NCBI GenBank assembly: GCA_910574805.1
Contig: CAJTCV010000007.1
Span: 124,001-188,000 of the forward strand
Source: Lachnospiraceae bacterium
GTDB lineage: Bacteria; Bacillota; Clostridia; Lachnospirales; Lachnospiraceae
Direction of reading: 5' to 3'
Length of the DNA stretch: 64,000 bases
In this document: in pieces, positions 54,194-62,623 of the stretch
Numbering within the stretch: position 1 is the first letter of the stretch
Layout of the letters: each line of letters starts with the position of its first letter
Notes under the pieces: generated by a model
Seen by the model: only the letters and a program-made list of their open reading frames with translations
Databases searched by the model: none
Told to the model about the DNA's origin: nothing
Made by a program: the position numbers and the translations under genes

Positions 54194-54241
54194 GGGAATG
54201 CTCCTTTCTGAAACGGTGTTATCTGTTGCGGTGTTCAATGA

Positions 54242-54298
54242 TTAGATGATTATCTAAATATCTAAATAAAGAATAGCACAGAAAAGAGGGACTGTCAA
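54242..54298 (-). promoter_or_regulatory. Promoter and operator of the sdpRI-like operon
   Basis: On the minus strand TTGACA (54298-54293), 17 bases and TATTCT (54275-54270) form a strong promoter. Just downstream lies the perfect inverted repeat TTAGAT-GATT-ATCTAA (54242-54257), with another ATCTAA half-site at 54260-54265, an ideal operator for the ArsR-type protein. Confidence 0.8.
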
Positions 54299-54310
54299 TG
54301 GAATTTCTTC

Positions 54311-54340
54311 TTGCCATCGTGCGTTTTTGTGGTATATTAT
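54311..54340 (+). promoter_or_regulatory. Promoter of the ECF transporter gene
   Basis: TTGCCA (54311-54316) with TATATT (54333-54338, 16-base spacer) or TATTAT (54335-54340, 18-base spacer). It is about 280 bases from the next start codon, implying a long leader. Confidence 0.5.
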
Positions 54341-54618
54341 AAGGGAACGTTATTCCGTGAGAAGACGCATCATCAGGTCGGTCCGGACCGGGCCGGTCAG
54401 TGCCAGCGGCACAGAGCCCTTTTTAGTATGAAACAGATTATGAAAAGTGCTGACCAGGAAGGCGGCAACTTTTGTCACACTCTGTAACCGGAGTCTGTCG
54501 GTCTGCAGACCTTTTCTGATGCATTCGCGAAGTTTTCGTTCCTTTCCCCAGAATAAACAGTGCTGAAAGACAGGGGACGCATCCGTGCGCCGTTTTATCA
54601 GACAAAAAGGAGAAAAAG
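54341..54618 (+). other. Long leader upstream of the ECF S component
   Basis: This 278-base stretch has no convincing plus-strand gene. It contains GC hairpins (around GGTCCGGACC at 54380-54389) and a GTCTG...CAGAC stem ending in CCTTTT (54493-54515) that could be an attenuator. I see no match to cobalamin, TPP, FMN or THF riboswitch cores. On the minus strand a frame ending at 54350 gives a protein-like tail (FLVSTFHNLFHTKKGSVPLA), so it could instead be the remnant of a gene. Confidence 0.4.
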
Positions 54619-55224
54619 ATGGAAAACAACAAAAAGAACCGCACACGTTACATGACAGAGCTGGCGCTTATGTCTGCCATTATCTTTCTGATGGCCTTCA
54701 CGCCGCTGGGGTATTTCCGCACGCCGGGTCTGTCGATTACATTTCTGACCGTACCGGTGGCAGTGGGGGCGATCATCCTGGGACCGGAAGGCGGTGCAGT
54801 CTGCGGTCTGGTTTTCGGGATTACCAGTCTGATCCAGTGCTTTATGGGAGGATCCTTCGGCTCCATGCTGCTGAGCATCAACCCTCTGGGGACTGCTTTT
54901 ACCTGTATCGTGCCCCGGGTACTGGAAGGACTGCTCTGTGGTCTGGTCTTTCGGTGGATCAAAAGGGTGTCAAAAAACAGCGCATATTTTGCGGCAAGTC
55001 TTGCCTGCCCGCTTCTGAACACCGTGTTCTTCATGAGCGCGATTGTGCTGATTTTTTATCATACAGAATATATTCAGGGACTTGTACAGACGCTTGGGGT
55101 GACCAACCCGCTCATGTTCGTGGTGGCTTTTGTGGGCGTCCAGGGGATGATCGAAGCAGTCGTATGCTTTCTGATCGCAAGCGCTGTGTCGCGGGCCCTG
55201 GGAGCAGCGCTGAAGACTGCATAA
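54619..55224 (+). CDS. ECF transporter S component, substrate unknown
   Basis: The 201-residue protein has six membrane helices and the N-terminal helix with ALMSAIIFLMAFTPLGYF typical of S components, the vitamin-binding subunits that pair with the shared EcfA-A'-T energising module. A glycine-rich loop (GPEGGAVCGLVFGITSLIQC) and FGSMLLSINPLGTAFTCIVP are in line with PanT/RibU-type subunits, but the substrate cannot be assigned. AAAAAGGAG precedes the start. EcfA and EcfT are not nearby. The P1 peptidase gene follows after 42 bases. Confidence 0.85.
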   Translation: MENNKKNRTRYMTELALMSAIIFLMAFTPLGYFRTPGLSITFLTVPVAVGAIILGPEGGAVCGLVFGITSLIQCFMGGSFGSMLLSINPLGTAFTCIVPRVLEGLLCGLVFRWIKRVSKNSAYFAASLACPLLNTVFFMSAIVLIFYHTEYIQGLVQTLGVTNPLMFVVAFVGVQGMIEAVVCFLIASAVSRALGAALKTA

Positions 55225-55266
55225 GGGCTTTGAAAACCGGTAGAGAGAAGGGAGAGGACAGGTAAG

Positions 55267-56220
55267 ATGGGAGTGGTAAAGGAGATCAGCATCACACAGA
55301 TCCGGGGACTGCGGATCGGAAATGCACAGGATGAGGAGGCGATGACCGGCGTTACCGTCCTGCTGTTCGATCAGGGGGCCAGAGTGGGCGTGGATATCAG
55401 CGGGGGCGGGCCGGCTTCCAGAGAGACCCCGCTGGCCTCTCCGGTCACAGCGGATAATCCGGTAAATGCCATTGTACTGTCGGGCGGCTCGGCCTTCGGG
55501 CTGGCGGCGGGAGACGGCGTCATGCGTTACCTGGAGGAACGGGGGATCGGATACGAGACCGGCTGTGCAAAGGTGCCGCTGGTGTGCCAGTCCTGTATCT
55601 ATGATCTGGGCTGCGGACGGGCGGATGTCCGGCCGGATGCGGCCATGGGTTATGCGGCGTGTGTGGATGCGGAGAAGAATCATCCGGCGGATGGAAGCGT
55701 CGGCGGCGGGACGGGGGCGACCGTGGGAAAGCTCTGCGGGATGGAGCGGTCCATGAAATCCGGAATGGGATTCCATGCGGTGTCCCTGGGCAGCCTGCAG
55801 ATGGCGGCTGTGGTGGTGGTCAACGCACTGGGAGATATCTATGACCCGGACAGCGGGAAGAAACTGGCGGGACTTCTGACGGCAGACCGGCAGGGCTTTT
55901 CGGACACCTGTCAGGAGCTGTATCAGATCAGCAGCCGGACGGACCTTTTCAACAGCAATACGACCATCGGAGCGGTGGTGACCAACGGAAGATTCTCCAA
56001 GGCAGAGATGAACAAGATCGCGGCCATGGCCGGAAATGCCTATGCCCGCTGTATCCGTCCGGTGGGGACCATGGCGGACGGGGATACGGTCTACGGGGCG
56101 TCCACAGGGGAAGTGGAGGCCGACATCAATGTGGCCGGGACGCTGGCGGCGGAGGTGATGGCCCAGGCGATCCGGAAGGCGGTCGGTCAGACACATATTT
56201 CGCCAGAATCCATATCTTAA
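55267..56220 (+). CDS. P1 family (S58/DmpA-type) peptidase
   Basis: The 317-residue protein matches the DmpA/P1 N-terminal nucleophile family: TQIRGLRIGNAQDEEAMTGV, AIVLSGGSAFGLAAGDGVMR, DGSVGGGTGATVGKLCG, VVVNALGDIYDP and the self-cleavage/nucleophile region NTTIGAVVTNG. These enzymes act as aminopeptidases, some on D-amino-acid or beta-peptides, and mature by cutting themselves into two chains before the Thr or Ser. No signal peptide is seen. It follows the ECF gene closely, with GACAGGTAAG as a weak ribosome site, and ends at a terminator. Confidence 0.88.
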   Translation: MGVVKEISITQIRGLRIGNAQDEEAMTGVTVLLFDQGARVGVDISGGGPASRETPLASPVTADNPVNAIVLSGGSAFGLAAGDGVMRYLEERGIGYETGCAKVPLVCQSCIYDLGCGRADVRPDAAMGYAACVDAEKNHPADGSVGGGTGATVGKLCGMERSMKSGMGFHAVSLGSLQMAAVVVVNALGDIYDPDSGKKLAGLLTADRQGFSDTCQELYQISSRTDLFNSNTTIGAVVTNGRFSKAEMNKIAAMAGNAYARCIRPVGTMADGDTVYGASTGEVEADINVAGTLAAEVMAQAIRKAVGQTHISPESIS

Positions 56221-56231
56221 TATCAGAACCC

Positions 56232-56267
56232 GGGACTTCTGCTTCTGACAGGCGGGAGTCCTTTTTT
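56232..56267 (+). terminator. Terminator after the P1 peptidase gene
   Basis: GGACT (56233-56237 region) pairs with AGTCC (56257-56261), with an inner CTG/CAG pairing, followed by six T residues. Confidence 0.55.
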
Positions 56268-56290
56268 CGTATCATGAAGGAGGGATGTTT

Positions 56291-57061
56291 ATGACTCCAC
56301 TGCTGGAAGTCAGCCATGTCTGTTATGCCTACCATACGCTCTCGGGCGAGACGCAGGCATTGACAGATCTTACATTCTCTGTGGATGAAGGCGAATTCTT
56401 TGTCATCGTCGGTCCCAGCGGCTGCGGCAAGAGCACTCTTTTGTCCCTGCTCTCCGGACTGATCCCGGCGGAAGCAGGGAGTATCCGGCTGGGTCAGTCG
56501 CCTCTTACGGGAACCCGGACAAAGATCGGATATATGCTTCAGAAGGATCATCTGTTTGAATGGCGGACAGTCTACCGCAATGTCGTCCTTGGACTGGAGA
56601 TACAGAAGCGGGAGACGCCGGAGAATCTCGCCCATGTGGAACAGATGCTCTCAGACTACGGACTTGCAGCATTCAGGGATTCCAGACCGTCGGAACTGTC
56701 CGGAGGAATGAGGCAGCGGGCCGCACTGATCCGGACGCTGGCGCTGGATCCCAGTCTTCTGCTCCTGGATGAACCCTTTTCCGCGCTGGACTATCAGACC
56801 AGGCTGAATGTCTGCGACGATGTCTATGAGATTATCAAAAAGGAGCGGAAGACGGCGATTCTGGTCACCCATGACCTGTCGGAAGCGGTGAGTATGGGGG
56901 ACCGTATCCTGGTCCTCTCAAAGCGTCCTGCAAGGATCCGGCGGATCCTGCCGATCCATTTTGCAGACGGGAGCATGACGCCCATGGAGCGCAGGCAGGC
57001 GCCGGAATTCAAAGATTATTTTAATGAGATCTGGAAGGAGCTGAATGAAAATGGATCGTGA
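56291..57061 (+). CDS. ABC transporter ATP-binding protein (SsuB/TauB type)
   Basis: The 256-residue ATPase has Walker A GPSGCGKSTLLSLLSGL, the Q-loop MLQKDHLFEW, signature LSGGMRQRAALIRTLALDPS and Walker B LLLLDEPFSALD. The C-terminus with HDLSEAVSMGDRILVLSKRP places it in the nitrate/sulfonate/taurine or thiamine-precursor importer group. The start at 56291 lies seven bases after AAGGAGG; the ATG at 56285 is too close. The permease gene overlaps its end. No substrate-binding protein is encoded nearby. Confidence 0.92.
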   Translation: MTPLLEVSHVCYAYHTLSGETQALTDLTFSVDEGEFFVIVGPSGCGKSTLLSLLSGLIPAEAGSIRLGQSPLTGTRTKIGYMLQKDHLFEWRTVYRNVVLGLEIQKRETPENLAHVEQMLSDYGLAAFRDSRPSELSGGMRQRAALIRTLALDPSLLLLDEPFSALDYQTRLNVCDDVYEIIKKERKTAILVTHDLSEAVSMGDRILVLSKRPARIRRILPIHFADGSMTPMERRQAPEFKDYFNEIWKELNENGS

Positions 57062-57860
57062 ACAGGTATCCTCCCGTCAGGAGGCATATATCAGAGAGCA
57101 CAGGCGGCATCACCATCTGGTGGCTTTTTTGAGATTTCTGGTCTTCTTTCTCTTTCTGGCTCTCTGGGAGGCGAGCACTTATCTGCACTGGATCGATGCT
57201 TTTATCTTCAGCAGCCCCAGCCGGATCCTTCAGACCATCATCGATATGAGCCGGGATTATACGATCTTCCGCCATACGGGGATCACGCTGTATGAGACTC
57301 TTCTGAGCTTTGTGCTGGTCTTTCTGGTAAGCTTCCTCACCGCAGCGGTTCTGTGGTTCTCCGGTACGGTCTCCGAGATCCTGGAGCCGTGGCTGGTGAT
57401 CCTGAACAGCCTGCCCAAATCGGCGCTGGCGCCGCTTCTGATCGTCTGGCTGGGGGCCAATACAAGAACGATCATTGTGGCGGGCATGTCCGTGGCGGTA
57501 TTCGGGAGCATTATCAGCATGTATACGGCATTCCGGGAGACGGATGAGGAGAAGATCAAGCTGATCTACACGCTGGGCGGCAGCAGGCTGCAGGTACTCA
57601 GATGCGTGGTGATCCCGTCCAGCATCCCGTCGCTCATCAGTATTCTGAAGGTAAATATCGGACTGTGTCTGGTGGGCGTGATCATCGGAGAATTTCTGGC
57701 GGCCAGAGAGGGGCTGGGCTATCTGATCATCTATGCCAGCCAGATCTTCAAGCTGAATTATCTGATCACGGCGCTTATCATTCTGTGTGTGATCGCGTTC
57801 GGACTGTATCAGATCATACAGAAGGCAGAGCACTCCATACGAAAGACCAGGAGCCTGTAG
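57045..57860 (+). CDS. ABC transporter permease (SsuC/TauC type)
   Basis: The 271-residue protein has six membrane helices and the BPD_transp_1 fold. The EAA-like coupling loop is DEEKIKLIYTLGGSRLQVLR followed by VVIPSSIPSLISIL, and the C-terminal part is GVIIGEFLAAREGLGYLIIY. It pairs with the overlapping ATPase to import a small organic anion or vitamin precursor. Two starts are possible: 57045 (4 bases after AAGGAG) or 57051 (10 bases after). The coding overlap with the ATPase is 17 bases. A 252-base gap follows before leuS. Confidence 0.9.
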   Translation: MKMDREQVSSRQEAYIREHRRHHHLVAFLRFLVFFLFLALWEASTYLHWIDAFIFSSPSRILQTIIDMSRDYTIFRHTGITLYETLLSFVLVFLVSFLTAAVLWFSGTVSEILEPWLVILNSLPKSALAPLLIVWLGANTRTIIVAGMSVAVFGSIISMYTAFRETDEEKIKLIYTLGGSRLQVLRCVVIPSSIPSLISILKVNIGLCLVGVIIGEFLAAREGLGYLIIYASQIFKLNYLITALIILCVIAFGLYQIIQKAEHSIRKTRSL

Positions 57861-58015
57861 GATGCGGAGGCCTCTTCTGCTTCTGTGGTCCGGCGTTTGT
57901 ATGGAGTGTATGGGGCAGCGCCGCAGATTACGGAGACAGAAGGGACCTCTGGTCCCGCCGTAAACCGCAGTTGGGAAAGGGCGAAAGGGAAGAAAGGCAG
58001 GCTGTGTAAAAAAAT

Positions 58016-58044
58016 TTGACAAACATTGACGGTTATATTACACT
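58016..58044 (+). promoter_or_regulatory. leuS promoter
   Basis: TTGACA (58016-58021), 17 bases and TACACT (58039-58044) give a good promoter about 70 bases before the start. The gap from 57861 also holds a GGGACC-TCT-GGTCCC hairpin (57942-57956) without a T-run. No T-box sequence was found. Confidence 0.7.
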
Positions 58045-58112
58045 GATATCGTTATGAAAAGAAAGCGGCATTTACCATGCGGGCGCTTCAGATAGACAGG
58101 AGGGCATATAAA

Positions 58113-60515
58113 ATGAAACACAATTTCCGGAAGATAGAAGGAAAATGGCAGCAGAAATGGGAAGAGGCCGGGATCTTCAAGGCGGTGGACGGCAGCGACA
58201 GGCCGAAGTTTTACGGCCTTGTGGAATTTCCCTATCCCAGCGGCGCCGGTATGCACGTGGGGCATATCAAGGCGTATTCCAGCCTGGAGGTGATCTCCAG
58301 AAAGCGCAGGATGGAGGGGTACAACGTGCTGTTCCCCATCGGGTTTGACGCCTTCGGACTGCCCACGGAGAATTATGCCATCAAGACCGGGACCCATCCC
58401 CGGAAGATCACGGACGACAATATCGCGAAATTTACCGACCAGCTGAAGAAGGTGGGTTTTTCCTTTGACTGGGACCGGGTCATCGACACGACGGACGAGG
58501 ATTATTATAAATGGACTCAGTGGATCTTCTTAAAGCTCTTCGAGCATGGGCTGGTGTTCCGCAGCACGGCGCTGGTCAACTACTGTCCGTCCTGCAAGGT
58601 GGTGCTCTCCAACGAGGACAGCCAGGGCGGAAAGTGCGACATCTGCCACAGCGATGTGATCCAGAAATCCAAGGATGTGTGGTATCTGAAGATCACGAAG
58701 TATGCGGACAAGCTGCTTCAGGGTCTTGACGATGTGGACTATCCGGCCAATGTGAAGCAGCAGCAGGTAAACTGGATCGGCAAATCCACCGGCGCCTTTG
58801 TGAACTTTAAACTGGAAGGCGCAGACGAAGAACTGGAGGTCTATACGACCAGACCGGACACGCTGTTCGGCGTGACCTTCATGGTCATCGCTCCGGAGCA
58901 TCCGCTCATTGATGAGAACAAAGACCGGATCGGAAATATGGATGCCATCGAAGCTTACCGGACCGAGTGCGCGAAGAAGACAGAGTTTGAGCGTACCCAG
59001 CTGGTCAAGGACAAGACCGGCGTAAAGATCGACGGCATCGAGGCGGTCAACCCCATCACCGGCAAGAAGATTCCCGTTTTCATCGCCGACTATGTCATGA
59101 TGGGCTACGGTACCGGCGCCATCATGGGCGTGCCGGCTCACGACCAGCGCGACTATGAGTTTGCGAAGAAATTCGGCGCGGAGATCATCGAAGTCATTAA
59201 GGGCGGCGACATCTCTGTGGAAGCCTACGCAGGCGACGGGGAAATGGTGAACTCGGATTTCCTGAACGGCTATACCAATAAGAAGGAATCCATCGCCCGG
59301 ATGCTGGAAGAGATTGAGAAGCGCGGCATCGGACATGCCGGCGTTCAGTTCAAGATGAAAGACTGGGCGTTCAACCGGCAGCGGTACTGGGGCGAGCCGA
59401 TTCCCATCATCCACTGCGACAGTTGCGGCGTTGTTCCGGTTCCCTATGAGGAACTGCCGCTCCGCCTGCCGAAGGTGGAGAACTTTGAGCCGGGTGCGGA
59501 GGGAGAATCCCCGCTGGCGAAGATCGAATCCTTTGTCAACTGCACCTGTCCCAAATGCGGAAAGAAGGCGAGACGGGAGACGGATACCATGCCCCAGTGG
59601 GCGGGTTCTTCCTGGTATTTCTTAAGATACATTGATCCCCGCAACGACCAGGCGCTGGCGGATCCGGAGAAATTAAAATACTGGATGCCGGTGGACTGGT
59701 ACAACGGCGGCATGGAGCATGTGACCAGACACGTGATTTACTCCCGGTTCTGGCATCATTTCCTGTATGATATCGGCGTGGTCAATACGCCGGAGCCCTA
59801 CGCAAAGCGTTCCATTCAGGGTCTGATCCTGGGGCCGGACGGGGACAAGATGAGCAAGTCCAAGGGAAATGTGGTGGACCCGCTGGATATCGTGAAGGAT
59901 TACGGTGCGGATACACTCAGAACATATGTTCTGTTCATGGGTGATTACAGTGCGGCGACGCCCTGGAATGACAATGCGGTGAAGGGCTGCAAGCGTTTCC
60001 TGGAGCGTGTCTCCGGTTTTACGGATCTGATTTCCGAGGATAAGGAGACTCAGAAGCTGGAGACGCCGTTCCACAAGACGATCAAGAAGGTGTCGTCTGA
60101 TCTGGAGGATATGAAATTCAATACGGCCATCGCGGCGCTTATGACGCTGACCAATGACATTTATAACCTTGGAAAGGTCAGCAGAGAACAGGTGCAGACC
60201 TTTGCGAAGCTTCTGTGTCCCATCGCGCCCCATGTGTGCGAGGAGATCTGGGAGGTGACCGGCGGGGAAGGGTTCCTCTCCCTGCAGCCCTGGCCGCAGT
60301 ATGAGGAGAGCAAGACCGTGGACGCCCAGACCGAGATCGGCGTGCAGATCAACGGCAAGCTCCGGGGAACCGTCATCATTCCCACCGATGCACAGAAGGA
60401 AGAAGTGTTTGCCATCGCGAAAGCGGATACGAGGATCGCGTCCCTGACCGAGGGCAAGACCTTTGTTAAAGAGATCTACGTGCCGGGCCGGGTGGTCAAT
60501 TTTGTGGTGAAATAA
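58113..60515 (+). CDS. leuS: Leucyl-tRNA synthetase
   Basis: LeuRS charges tRNA-Leu. The 800-residue class Ia enzyme has HVGH (48-51, the HIGH motif), the CP1 editing domain with TTRPDTLFGVTFMVIAPEHP, a zinc-like CPSCKVVL...CDIC insertion, the catalytic WAGSSWYFLRYIDPRN region and KMSKS at 579-583. The tRNA-binding C-terminus ends in VPGRVVNFVVK. The start at 58113 follows AGGAGGG; an upstream in-frame ATG at 58077 adds 12 unrelated residues. A terminator follows at 60540. Confidence 0.97.
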   Translation: MKHNFRKIEGKWQQKWEEAGIFKAVDGSDRPKFYGLVEFPYPSGAGMHVGHIKAYSSLEVISRKRRMEGYNVLFPIGFDAFGLPTENYAIKTGTHPRKITDDNIAKFTDQLKKVGFSFDWDRVIDTTDEDYYKWTQWIFLKLFEHGLVFRSTALVNYCPSCKVVLSNEDSQGGKCDICHSDVIQKSKDVWYLKITKYADKLLQGLDDVDYPANVKQQQVNWIGKSTGAFVNFKLEGADEELEVYTTRPDTLFGVTFMVIAPEHPLIDENKDRIGNMDAIEAYRTECAKKTEFERTQLVKDKTGVKIDGIEAVNPITGKKIPVFIADYVMMGYGTGAIMGVPAHDQRDYEFAKKFGAEIIEVIKGGDISVEAYAGDGEMVNSDFLNGYTNKKESIARMLEEIEKRGIGHAGVQFKMKDWAFNRQRYWGEPIPIIHCDSCGVVPVPYEELPLRLPKVENFEPGAEGESPLAKIESFVNCTCPKCGKKARRETDTMPQWAGSSWYFLRYIDPRNDQALADPEKLKYWMPVDWYNGGMEHVTRHVIYSRFWHHFLYDIGVVNTPEPYAKRSIQGLILGPDGDKMSKSKGNVVDPLDIVKDYGADTLRTYVLFMGDYSAATPWNDNAVKGCKRFLERVSGFTDLISEDKETQKLETPFHKTIKKVSSDLEDMKFNTAIAALMTLTNDIYNLGKVSREQVQTFAKLLCPIAPHVCEEIWEVTGGEGFLSLQPWPQYEESKTVDAQTEIGVQINGKLRGTVIIPTDAQKEEVFAIAKADTRIASLTEGKTFVKEIYVPGRVVNFVVK

Positions 60516-60539
60516 AACAGCAGAGATTTTTTCAACAGA

Positions 60540-60576
60540 AAAACCGATATCCTGATGAAACGGGGTATCGGTTTTT
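60540..60576 (+). terminator. Terminator after leuS
   Basis: AAACCGATA (60541-60549) pairs with TATCGGTTT (60566-60574), extended by CC/GG inside, and ends in a run of T. Confidence 0.8.
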
Positions 60577-60593
60577 GCAGTCTTTTTCAGGGA

Positions 60594-60622
60594 TTGAAGA
60601 AAACCGGAAGACATATTATAAT
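60594..60622 (+). promoter_or_regulatory. Promoter of the AAA-ATPase-like gene
   Basis: TTGAAG (60594-60599), 17 bases, and a perfect TATAAT (60617-60622) lie 60 bases before the start codon. Confidence 0.7.
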
Positions 60623-60681
60623 GAAAAAAGACTGTAGTTTATGGATAACGGAAGAATGGGAAAGAAAAGGAGCGGTGGGAT

Positions 60682-62382
60682 ATGGGAAAAACAATGGGAC
60701 TTGGAATTCAGACTTTTGATAAAATCAGGGAGAGACATTGTTTTTATATAGATAAAACAGCTTTAATCAAAGAGTGGTGGGATAACGGAGATGATGTCAC
60801 CCTGATTGCCCGCCCCAGACGCTTTGGCAAGACGCTGAACATGAGCATGCTGGAACAGTTTCTGTCGGTGCAGTACAGAGACAGGGGAGATCTTTTTGAA
60901 GGGCTTTCCATATGGGAGGAGGAAGATTACCGGAATCTGCAGGGGACTTTTCCGGTGATTTCCTTAAGCTTTGCGGATGTGAAAGAGTCTTCTTTTGAGG
61001 GCGCGAGAAAGAAGATCTGCCAGATCATCAGAGACTTGTATGACCGGCATGATTATTTACTGGCCAGTGAACAGTTGAATGAAAATGAAAAGGAGCAGTT
61101 TCAGAAAATATCGGCAGAGATGGAGAATTATCTGGCGAAGGGCTCACTGAAAGCTTTGTCGAAATATCTGACGGCTTATTATGGCAGGAAGGTGATCATT
61201 CTCCTGGACGAATACGACACGCCCATGCAGGAGGCGTATGTGCATGGCTACTGGCAGGAACTGACGGATTTTATCCGGGGACTGTTCAATTCCACGTTCA
61301 AGACGAATCCATATCTGGACCGGGCGGTCATGACCGGGATCACCAGAGTCAGCAAGGAGTCCATCTTCTCAGATCTGAACAATCTCACAGTTGTGACCAC
61401 AACCTCGGACCTGTATGCGGACAGCTTTGGATTCACGGAGGCGGAAGTATATGCCGCTTTGGAGGCGTATGGCAAAAAGGAGCAGATGCCGCTGGTCAGA
61501 CAGTGGTATGACGGCTTTGTATTCGGGCATCAGAGGGAGATCTATAATCCCTGGTCGATCCTGAATTATCTGAAAACCGGAAAGGTGTCCGCTTACTGGG
61601 CCAATACCAGCAGCAACAGCCTGGTCGGGAAACTGGTCCGGGAAGGAAGTAAAAAAATAAAAGGAATCATGGAAAGGCTGATCAAAGGAGAGAGCTTCCA
61701 TGCGCAGATCGACGAGCAGATCATATATGACCAGCTGGATACAGATGAAACCGCTGTATGGAGCCTCTTCCTTGCCAGCGGTTATCTGAAGGTCCTAAGC
61801 TATGAACAGAGCCTGGAGGAAGCCGAAGGATGGGCGGAGAATTATGAACTGGCGTTAACAAATCTGGAAGTGCGGATTATGTTCCGGAAGCTGATCCGCT
61901 CCTGGTTCGGCCCGGTTGAGTCCGATTACAGTGATTTTACAAAAGCACTGGTTCGAGGGGATGTGGAAGAGATGAATGCATATATGAACCGGATCTCGGA
62001 GGCGGTATTCAGCTCCTTTGACACTGGAAAACGGCCTTCCGGGAAAGCAGAGCCGGAACGGTTCTATCATGGTTTTGTGCTGGGACTTCTGGTGGAGCTG
62101 GGTGACCGGTATGTGCTCACTTCCAACCGGGAGAGCGGCTTTGGGCGTTATGACGTGCAGCTGGAGCCGAGAAAAGAGGCGGATGACGCGATCCTCCTGG
62201 AGTTCAAGGTGAGAGATTCGAAGAAGGAGAAGAGCCTGGAAGAAACGGCACAGAATGCGCTTGCACAGATTGAAAGCAGAGATTATGCGTCAGGGCTGCG
62301 GGAAAGAGGGATACCGGAAGAGCGGATTCGGAAGTATGGATTTGCGTTTGAGGGGAAGACGGTGCTGATCGGGGAGGCTTAG
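60682..62382 (+). CDS. AAA-ATPase-like / PD-(D/E)XK nuclease-like protein
   Basis: The 566-residue protein matches the AAA-ATPase_like plus PDDEXK_9 pair often annotated as DUF1703-type proteins. The N-terminus has GIQTFDKIRERHCFYIDKT, a Walker A-like RPRRFGKT (44-51) and Walker B VIILLDEYDT (171-180). A middle helical region (RQWYDGFVFG, YNPWSILNYL) follows. The C-terminal nuclease-like core has GRYDVQL and DAILLEFKV (about 487-510) and a conserved IRKYGFAFEGK end. The family is abundant and multicopy in gut anaerobes and its role is not settled; defence, mobile-element control and DNA repair have been suggested. It stands as a single gene between two terminators. Confidence 0.87.
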   Translation: MGKTMGLGIQTFDKIRERHCFYIDKTALIKEWWDNGDDVTLIARPRRFGKTLNMSMLEQFLSVQYRDRGDLFEGLSIWEEEDYRNLQGTFPVISLSFADVKESSFEGARKKICQIIRDLYDRHDYLLASEQLNENEKEQFQKISAEMENYLAKGSLKALSKYLTAYYGRKVIILLDEYDTPMQEAYVHGYWQELTDFIRGLFNSTFKTNPYLDRAVMTGITRVSKESIFSDLNNLTVVTTTSDLYADSFGFTEAEVYAALEAYGKKEQMPLVRQWYDGFVFGHQREIYNPWSILNYLKTGKVSAYWANTSSNSLVGKLVREGSKKIKGIMERLIKGESFHAQIDEQIIYDQLDTDETAVWSLFLASGYLKVLSYEQSLEEAEGWAENYELALTNLEVRIMFRKLIRSWFGPVESDYSDFTKALVRGDVEEMNAYMNRISEAVFSSFDTGKRPSGKAEPERFYHGFVLGLLVELGDRYVLTSNRESGFGRYDVQLEPRKEADDAILLEFKVRDSKKEKSLEETAQNALAQIESRDYASGLRERGIPEERIRKYGFAFEGKTVLIGEA

Positions 62383-62442
62383 CATGTCGTTTTTCCGGGA
62401 GGAGAGTGAAAATTCGCTCAAGAACATGCAGAGCAGGGAGAA

Positions 62443-62520
62443 ATGATCGAGATCAGAGACGGCTGTCTGATGTACAGACCGGCGGAGAACTGGAAAAGTG
62501 TGGCGGTGCGGTTCGGATAA
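62443..62520 (+). CDS. Very small ORF after the AAA-ATPase-like gene
   Basis: A 25-codon frame (starting MIEIRDGCLMYRPAENWKSV) begins at ATG 62443, after AGGGAG. It looks protein-like but is too short to identify. It could be a truncated remnant, since a 20-codon frame at 62384 precedes it and a terminator follows. Confidence 0.3.
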   Translation: MIEIRDGCLMYRPAENWKSVAVRFG

Positions 62521-62532
62521 CCGTGAAAACGA

Positions 62533-62581
62533 AAGAGCGGAGACTCGGAAACTTTGAATTTTCGAGACCGCTCTTATTTTT
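62533..62581 (+). terminator. Terminator after the AAA-ATPase-like gene
   Basis: AAGAGCGG (62533-62540) and CCGCTCTT (62568-62575) form an 8-bp stem with further pairing of CTCG/CGAG inside, followed by ATTTTT. Confidence 0.75.
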
Positions 62582-62623
62582 AGGGAGGGCGTATTTATGC
62601 GATGGAACCTTGACAGTCCGATA

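Noticed and set aside
54350-54646. A 98-codon minus-strand gene before the ECF transporter
   Set aside because: The C-terminal 60 codons look protein-like, but the N-terminus overlaps the ECF start and there is no ribosome site; at most a remnant.
57861-58112. T-box or attenuator for leuS
   Set aside because: The GGGACC-TCT-GGTCCC hairpin has no T-run and no T-box sequence, and the predicted promoter lies downstream of it.
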